Shown here one piece after another: positions 48,394 through 53,166 of a stretch of 53,166 bases of DNA (position 1 is the first letter of the stretch; the number at the start of each line of letters is the position of its first letter). This stretch comes from Candidatus Peribacteraceae bacterium (GTDB lineage: Bacteria; Patescibacteriota; Gracilibacteria; Peribacterales; Peribacteraceae), in the NCBI GenBank assembly GCA_028707875.1, contig JAQWAC010000004.1, positions 1 through 53,166 of the forward strand. Reading direction: 5' to 3'. The translations under genes were made by a program, and so were the position numbers. Under the pieces are notes generated by a model, which ran no database searches, was not told where the DNA came from, and worked only from the letters and a program-made list of their open reading frames with translations.

Positions 48394-49622
48394 ATATCCT
48401 TGAGAACATCCTCAACGCGCTCGGGGCGATCGGAAGCAATAAGATGCGATCCGCCCTCACCATGCTCGGCATCATCATCGGTGTCGCCTCGGTCGTCCTG
48501 ATGATCGCCATCGGACAGGGAGCGCAGCGCAGCGTCACCTCGCGCATTCAGAGTCTGGGAACCAATCTCCTCTCCATATCACCGGGAAGCCCCAACCAGA
48601 CCAATGTCCGCTTCGGAGGCGGGGGGAGCGGCGGAGCGGCGAGCACATCTCTCAACGAATCGGATGTCGCCGCCATCCAGGAATTTGTGACGGGGCTCAA
48701 CGGAATCGCCCCCGAACTTCGCGGCAGGAGTCAGGTGATCGTCGGGAATCTGAATGCCTCCACCTCGGTCGTAGGGACGACGCCCGACTATATGACAGTC
48801 CGCAACGCCCCGCTCTCCTACGGCAATTTCATTACGGATGATGATGTCACGAATGTCGCGGAAGTGGCCGTGCTCGGCCAGCAGGTCGTCACGAATCTCT
48901 TCCCCGGAGAAACGGATGTCGCGGGGAAGGACATCCGCATCGGAAACAACATTTTCACCGTCATCGGCGTCCTGCAGTCGAAGGGACAGCAGGCGGGTCA
49001 GAGTCAGGACGACATGATCATCATCCCGCTCTCGACGATGCAGCAGCGCATCACGGGACAGGACATTGTGACGTCGATCAACGTCTCCGTCACCGATGCA
49101 ACCGCCATGGACCGGGTCCAACAGGAAATCACTGCCGTCCTCCTGAACGCCCATCGCATCACCGACACTGCAAAACAGGACTTCACCGTTCTCAATCAGG
49201 CGGACGCGGTGCAGACGCTCAATCAGGTCACGCAAGTATTCACACTGCTGCTGGGCGGAATCGCGGCCATTTCGCTCCTCGTCGGCGGGATCGGCGTCAT
49301 GAACATCATGCTCGTCTCCGTCACGGAACGGACGCGTGAAATCGGCATCCGCAAGGCCATCGGTGCCAAGAAGCGCGATATCATGACGCAATTCCTCGTG
49401 GAATCGACCGTCCTGAGCTTCTTCGGGGGCGCCATTGGCATCCTGATCAGCTTCGGAGGATCATGGATCGTGAAAACCTACTTCAGTCTGGATGCCTCTA
49501 TTCTGTTTTCCTCCGTCCTGCTCGCCTTCGGATTCTCCGTGGCGGTAGGGATCTTCTTCGGCATGCTGCCGGCATGGAAAGCTGCCAAATTGCGACCTAT
49601 CGAAGCACTCCGGTATGAATGA
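48390..49622 (+). CDS. MacB-type ABC transporter permease
   Basis: ALTMLGIIIGVASVVLMIAIGQGAQ; GGIGVMNIMLVSVTERTREIGIRKAIGAKKRDI. Confidence 0.94.
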   Translation: MNILENILNALGAIGSNKMRSALTMLGIIIGVASVVLMIAIGQGAQRSVTSRIQSLGTNLLSISPGSPNQTNVRFGGGGSGGAASTSLNESDVAAIQEFVTGLNGIAPELRGRSQVIVGNLNASTSVVGTTPDYMTVRNAPLSYGNFITDDDVTNVAEVAVLGQQVVTNLFPGETDVAGKDIRIGNNIFTVIGVLQSKGQQAGQSQDDMIIIPLSTMQQRITGQDIVTSINVSVTDATAMDRVQQEITAVLLNAHRITDTAKQDFTVLNQADAVQTLNQVTQVFTLLLGGIAAISLLVGGIGVMNIMLVSVTERTREIGIRKAIGAKKRDIMTQFLVESTVLSFFGGAIGILISFGGSWIVKTYFSLDASILFSSVLLAFGFSVAVGIFFGMLPAWKAAKLRPIEALRYE

Positions 49623-49632
49623 CCGGCCGATT

Positions 49633-49713
49633 GCCTGCCCGCCGTAGCTCTGCAGGTGCAAGAACTGCAGCCGAAAATCGTTTGGCAAAACCTCAGAGGC
49701 GAAGGCGGGAGGC
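49633..49713. repeat. Large GTAG/GCGAA internal-loop hairpin
   Basis: gcct-g-cccgcc-GTAG-ctctg ... cagag-GCGAA-ggcggg-aggc. Confidence 0.65.
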
Positions 49714-49734
49714 ATTGCGCTATGAATAATCGCT

Positions 49735-49764
49735 TTGACATGGCGACTCCCGCAGTCCTAGCAT
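49735..49764 (+). promoter_or_regulatory. Putative promoter of the asd leader region
   Basis: TTGACA-N18-TAGCAT; predicted start lies at or just before the first leader ATG (49773). Confidence 0.55.
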
Positions 49765-49772
49765 GGTTGCAT

Positions 49773-49829
49773 ATGACCCGTGCCCGCATCACCACCGTGA
49801 CCACCAAGCGCGCCCCCGAGGCGAGCTGA
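49773..49829 (+). CDS. Putative threonine leader peptide 1 (MTRARITTVTTKRAPEAS)
   Basis: Short ORF with ATC ACC ACC GTG ACC ACC, followed by conserved gctgaggtttgcgt and a terminator. Confidence 0.65.
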   Translation: MTRARITTVTTKRAPEAS

Positions 49830-49852
49830 GGTTTGCGTGTGTGATCAGTCCA

Positions 49853-49878
49853 AGCAACCCCGGCAGGTTGCTTTTTTT
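49853..49878 (+). terminator. Attenuator terminator 1
   Basis: agcaacc-ccggca-ggttgct followed by a T7 run. Confidence 0.85.
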
Positions 49879-49901
49879 GTATTCCTTTTCCCCCTCTTCC
49901 G

Positions 49902-49952
49902 ATGGACGAGACCCGCACCACCGCGACGAAGACAACCACGAAGCCGCCCTGA
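49902..49952 (+). CDS. Putative threonine leader peptide 2 (MDETRTTATKTTTKPP)
   Basis: 7 of 16 codons Thr (ACC/ACG/ACA), followed by gctgaggtttgcgt and a second terminator. Confidence 0.7.
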   Translation: MDETRTTATKTTTKPP

Positions 49953-49983
49953 AGCATGGCTGAGGTTTGCGTACGTGATTCAC

Positions 49984-50008
49984 ACAACCTCAGCCGGGGT
50001 TGTTTTTT
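49984..50008 (+). terminator. Attenuator terminator 2
   Basis: acaacc-tcagccgg-ggttgt followed by a T6 run; 8-nt alternative pairing ctgaggtt (49960-49967) / aacctcag (49986-49993). Confidence 0.85.
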
Positions 50009-50029
50009 ATTTCCCTTTCCCTTCTTCCC

Positions 50030-51112
50030 ATGAGATACCGTCCTTCTTCCCCGCCCGATGGCGGGCGCATCCCCGTCACGATCCTCGGTGCCACGGGCGC
50101 CGTGGGGCAGCGCTTCGTTGAGCGTTTGGCCCGCCATCCGTGGTTCCGCATCGCTTCGCTCTGCGCATCGAATCGCTCGGCGGGCAACACCTATCAACAA
50201 GCAACCGATTGGATTATGGATTCCCCGATTCCGCCGAATATCGCCGGAATGCAGGTGCGGGAATGCACGCCCGATGTGCCCGGCTCCATCGCATTCTCCG
50301 CGCTGGATTCATCGGTTGCGGGAGAGCTGGAAGAGACCTTTGCGGAAAACGGCTACGCCGTCGTCTCCAACGCCCGCAATCATCGCATGGATCCGGATGT
50401 GCCGCTGCTCATCCCGGAAGTGAACAGCGATCACCTGCGTATCATCCGTCAGCAACGTTACGAAGCCGGCTGCATCATCACGAATCCCAACTGTTCCACC
50501 GTGGGCATCGTGATGGCCCTCAAGCCTCTTTTGGATAAATTCGGCATCGAGCTCGTGGATGTCACGACGCTGCAAGCCGCATCGGGCGCGGGCAATCCCG
50601 GCGTCTCCAGCAACCGCCTGATCGATAACACCATCCCGACGATCGACGGCGAAACGGCCAAAATAGAAACGGAACCCCTGAAGCTGCTCGGAGAATTCCG
50701 TGACGGCGCCATCCATCCGGCGGACATGCGGATCAGCGCGCAGGTGAACCGCGTTCCCGTGCGCGACGGCCACACCGCCAACATCAAGCTCAAACTGCGC
50801 GCCCACGCGTCTCCGGAGGACGTCCGGCAGGCTCTGGAGGCCTACGAGAGCCCTCTGGCCTCTCTGAACCTCCCCTCGGCGCCCGGAAGGCCTCTGAGAA
50901 CGTCCAGAGACCCCTCATTCCCCCAGCCGTACTTCCACCGCAATGCGGGCGGCGGCATGGCCGTGAGTGTCGGACCCGTGACCCCCTGCAACGTGCTGGA
51001 TTATAAATTCGCCGTCCTCTCGCACAACACCGTCCGTGGAGCGGCCGGAGCGGCCATCCTCAATGCGGAGCTGCTCGTCAGGAGCAAGCTGCTCTCACTT
51101 CTCAGACAGTGA
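50030..51112 (+). CDS. asd: Aspartate-semialdehyde dehydrogenase, archaeal/fungal-type
   Basis: VTILGATGAVGQRFVERLARHPWF, IITNPNCSTVGIVMALKPLLDKFG, LQAASGAGNPGVSS. Confidence 0.92.
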   Translation: MRYRPSSPPDGGRIPVTILGATGAVGQRFVERLARHPWFRIASLCASNRSAGNTYQQATDWIMDSPIPPNIAGMQVRECTPDVPGSIAFSALDSSVAGELEETFAENGYAVVSNARNHRMDPDVPLLIPEVNSDHLRIIRQQRYEAGCIITNPNCSTVGIVMALKPLLDKFGIELVDVTTLQAASGAGNPGVSSNRLIDNTIPTIDGETAKIETEPLKLLGEFRDGAIHPADMRISAQVNRVPVRDGHTANIKLKLRAHASPEDVRQALEAYESPLASLNLPSAPGRPLRTSRDPSFPQPYFHRNAGGGMAVSVGPVTPCNVLDYKFAVLSHNTVRGAAGAAILNAELLVRSKLLSLLRQ

Positions 51113-51121
51113 TGTCTTGAA

Positions 51122-51153
51122 AAAACCCCTCCCGATTCCTCGGAAGGGGTTTT
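51122..51153. terminator. Bidirectional terminator between asd and the convergent surface-protein gene
   Basis: aaaacccctcc-gattcctc-ggaaggggtttt. Confidence 0.85.
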
Positions 51154-51167
51154 GATGTGCGAAGAAA

Positions 51168-53166
51168 TTACCCCTGATACAGCGTCGAGTTCACAGCGGT
51201 ATCCGGATACTCGATCCACGTGAAGGTGGGCGAGCCGCCACCGTCCACATCCCTCCATTGAATGCGACTTTGGCCTGGCATGCGTCCAAATATGGACTTT
51301 CGTACATCAGTGAAATCATTGAGAGACACTTGCAGGATGCTCGATCCTCCAGTGGATGCTGCCGTATTGGCATTCGTCACATTCGCCGAAAGAACAAGAG
51401 TGGTGGAGGCTCCCTGATCGATCGAGGTATGCACCACGCCACTCGCCGCCACTCCTCTGCAGTCGACAAGGAACGTACCTGAAATATCTTCTGTGAAGGC
51501 GAACCCTTCCTTGGAATAAGGGATGCATCCATAGCTCTGCGAAGGACCGGCAGATCTGTTATAAATTTTGAATCCAGCTGGCGCCATCCTCACATTCGTT
51601 GCATTCACCATGAAGACAATATCCGAAAGGACAACCTGATTGAGGCCGTTCTTCGAGTTGCTGTTCGCAGCGGCACCGAACGTGAAGGAGCCGATGTCAT
51701 TTTCACCCATCGGCATGCTGCCCGTGGGAGAACCGCCGTTGGTGATGGAGGCGAATTTGGAGAGAACAGTCACATTGCGGGAACCCACGATGCGAACATT
51801 GGTTGCAGCAGGACTGCTCTGCCCGATGAACACCTCGCCGTCCGCGGCGGAATCTCCGTCATTGGCAAGAAGATTGTTGCTGGATGCGACGCCGCGGGCG
51901 CGGACGGATCCCGTTCCGGTTGCGTCATTGGAGGCGGCCGTATGATCGACGAAGAAGGCGATCTGTTCGCCGCTCCAAGCTCCCTGCGCATCCGATTTCA
52001 GACGCGGGCGAACGGTCACCTTCACGTCTGACCCCTTGGAAACCACAAGCTGCCTGCTATCCATGCCGAAACAGAAGGCCTGCGTTTTCGTCGTGGAAGA
52101 GCCGTTATTCACGGTCAACACATCGGCGCTGCCGCAACCGCCGCTCATTGCGATGGGTTGAACTCCGCCATCGAGCCAAAGCTCCAAAGAATCCACCGAA
52201 CCGGCCGCGCTTCCCGATGAATTGATCTGAAGATCCGTCACATCAATATCCTCATACTCCGCGTGGAATTTCAAGCGAAGAACGGAATCCGCATTCGTTC
52301 CGGCAAGGAGCTGCCGCGGGCCGATTGTCTGAGAATCTCGAGTCACATACAGATCACCCTGACTTCGAAGCGACCAGAGCGTGGAATCCGTCGTGGTGAC
52401 GGTGATATCGCACCCCGGCGTGATGGGACATGTTCCGACGCCATTCGTGATGATTCCTGTGAGAGCGGACCCGTCGGAAACACTCTCGGCTTCGATGTAA
52501 TTGGCTACACCGGTCGCAAATCCCAGACGAAGCTCATTGCCGGTGAGAGACGAGGCAACATCGCCATGCACTTCAAAGACGACCGTTTGATCCTTCGGTA
52601 TGACATATCCGCCATTCGTGATATTCGTAAAGTAGATCTGACCCGATTGCGATGCGACGCCGGACTGGAGAATGGTATCCACCGCACGGTCCCCGTTCGT
52701 ATCCACCCACAATGCGTAATTTGAGGCATTGGCGGGGGAACCTGTTTGAGCGATGAAGACAGCTTTTGTGAAGAGTGCATCTGCATTCTGCGCCCGCGTC
52801 TCAAACCTCAGGAAATTAACATTCCTCTGATTCGAAACCGCCGTATCGGTTGACGCCAATGCTTTCTGCGCAATGGTGAGCTTTGCGCCTGTGGCGGTTC
52901 CCCCCAGATGCCAGCGCGTGGCATCCGTGGTCTCCACGGCGATCTGGCACGGAACGTAGGATGAGCACCGTCCGTTCAGCTTCACACCGGAGAGTTTCAC
53001 ATTGTCCGCATACCGGTACGCCTGCATCATCGTGGACAGATTCGCCGTATCAAATCCGAGACGGAATGACTCGTTTGCGGGCTTCGCGGCAACATCGGCA
53101 CGAACCTCGAAGAGTGTTGATTTACCGGCGGTCAGCAGCCAGCCATCGCAGGGGCCGGGCCGCGGG
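51168..53166 (-). CDS. Large repeat-containing extracellular/surface protein (5' end beyond window)
   Basis: Frame stays open from 53030 to the window edge (PRPGPCDGWLLTAGKSTLFEVRADV...); Thr/Ser/Asn-rich beta repeats of about 178 aa. Confidence 0.75.
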   Translation of the reverse strand, partial: PRPGPCDGWLLTAGKSTLFEVRADVAAKPANESFRLGFDTANLSTMMQAYRYADNVKLSGVKLNGRCSSYVPCQIAVETTDATRWHLGGTATGAKLTIAQKALASTDTAVSNQRNVNFLRFETRAQNADALFTKAVFIAQTGSPANASNYALWVDTNGDRAVDTILQSGVASQSGQIYFTNITNGGYVIPKDQTVVFEVHGDVASSLTGNELRLGFATGVANYIEAESVSDGSALTGIITNGVGTCPITPGCDITVTTTDSTLWSLRSQGDLYVTRDSQTIGPRQLLAGTNADSVLRLKFHAEYEDIDVTDLQINSSGSAAGSVDSLELWLDGGVQPIAMSGGCGSADVLTVNNGSSTTKTQAFCFGMDSRQLVVSKGSDVKVTVRPRLKSDAQGAWSGEQIAFFVDHTAASNDATGTGSVRARGVASSNNLLANDGDSAADGEVFIGQSSPAATNVRIVGSRNVTVLSKFASITNGGSPTGSMPMGENDIGSFTFGAAANSNSKNGLNQVVLSDIVFMVNATNVRMAPAGFKIYNRSAGPSQSYGCIPYSKEGFAFTEDISGTFLVDCRGVAASGVVHTSIDQGASTTLVLSANVTNANTAASTGGSSILQVSLNDFTDVRKSIFGRMPGQSRIQWRDVDGGGSPTFTWIEYPDTAVNSTLYQG

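Noticed and set aside
49763-49963. His-rich reading frame (MVAYDPCPHHHRDHQ...) suggesting a histidine leader
   Set aside because: The frame runs through the first terminator and the second leader without stopping; the Thr frame stops at the conserved gcTGAgg and both Thr peptides precede a threonine-pathway gene.
1-53166. CRISPR arrays, rRNA genes, transposases or phage genes
   Set aside because: No regularly spaced repeats with unique spacers, no rRNA-like sequence and no transposase/integrase motifs seen in the supplied ORFs.
1-53166. Alternative genetic code (TGA as Gly) as in some CPR lineages
   Set aside because: Several conserved genes end at TGA in tight overlaps (e.g. 32638-32640, 18766 region) and ORFs are of normal length with the standard code.

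Overview
The window is about 53 kb, mostly protein-coding, with the standard genetic code (TGA reads as stop). The gene repertoire looks like a Candidate Phyla Radiation (Peregrinibacteria/Peribacteria-like) bacterium; that placement is inference only. Contents in order: (1) a CDP-3,6-dideoxyhexose module (rfbF C-terminus, rfbG, rfbH, SDR reductase), followed by surface-polysaccharide and glycoprotein genes: GT2s, a GT4-polysaccharide pyruvyltransferase fusion, an LTA-synthase-like sulfatase-fold protein, large GT-C membrane proteins, PMT-like and ALG10-like transferases, and a giant secreted FAD oxidoreductase. (2) Housekeeping genes: purB, ftsH, purC, rpe, rpiB, tpiA, dprA, tRNA-Leu(GAG), tRNA-Thr(CGT). 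(3) A two-component system divergent from a MacAB-type efflux operon. (4) An archaeal-type asd gene behind what reads as two tandem threonine-leader attenuators. (5) A repeat-containing surface protein running off the right edge. The strongest non-coding signals are: (a) the tandem Thr-rich leader peptide/terminator modules before asd; (b) three copies of a ~100-145 nt intergenic element with covarying helices, two of them flanking the ALG10-like gene; (c) a family of hairpins sharing a GTAG/CGAA internal loop, two abutting tRNA 3' ends; (d) 11-bp-period direct repeats between the response regulator and the efflux operon. All calls come from reading sequence and translations; no database or folding tool was run.
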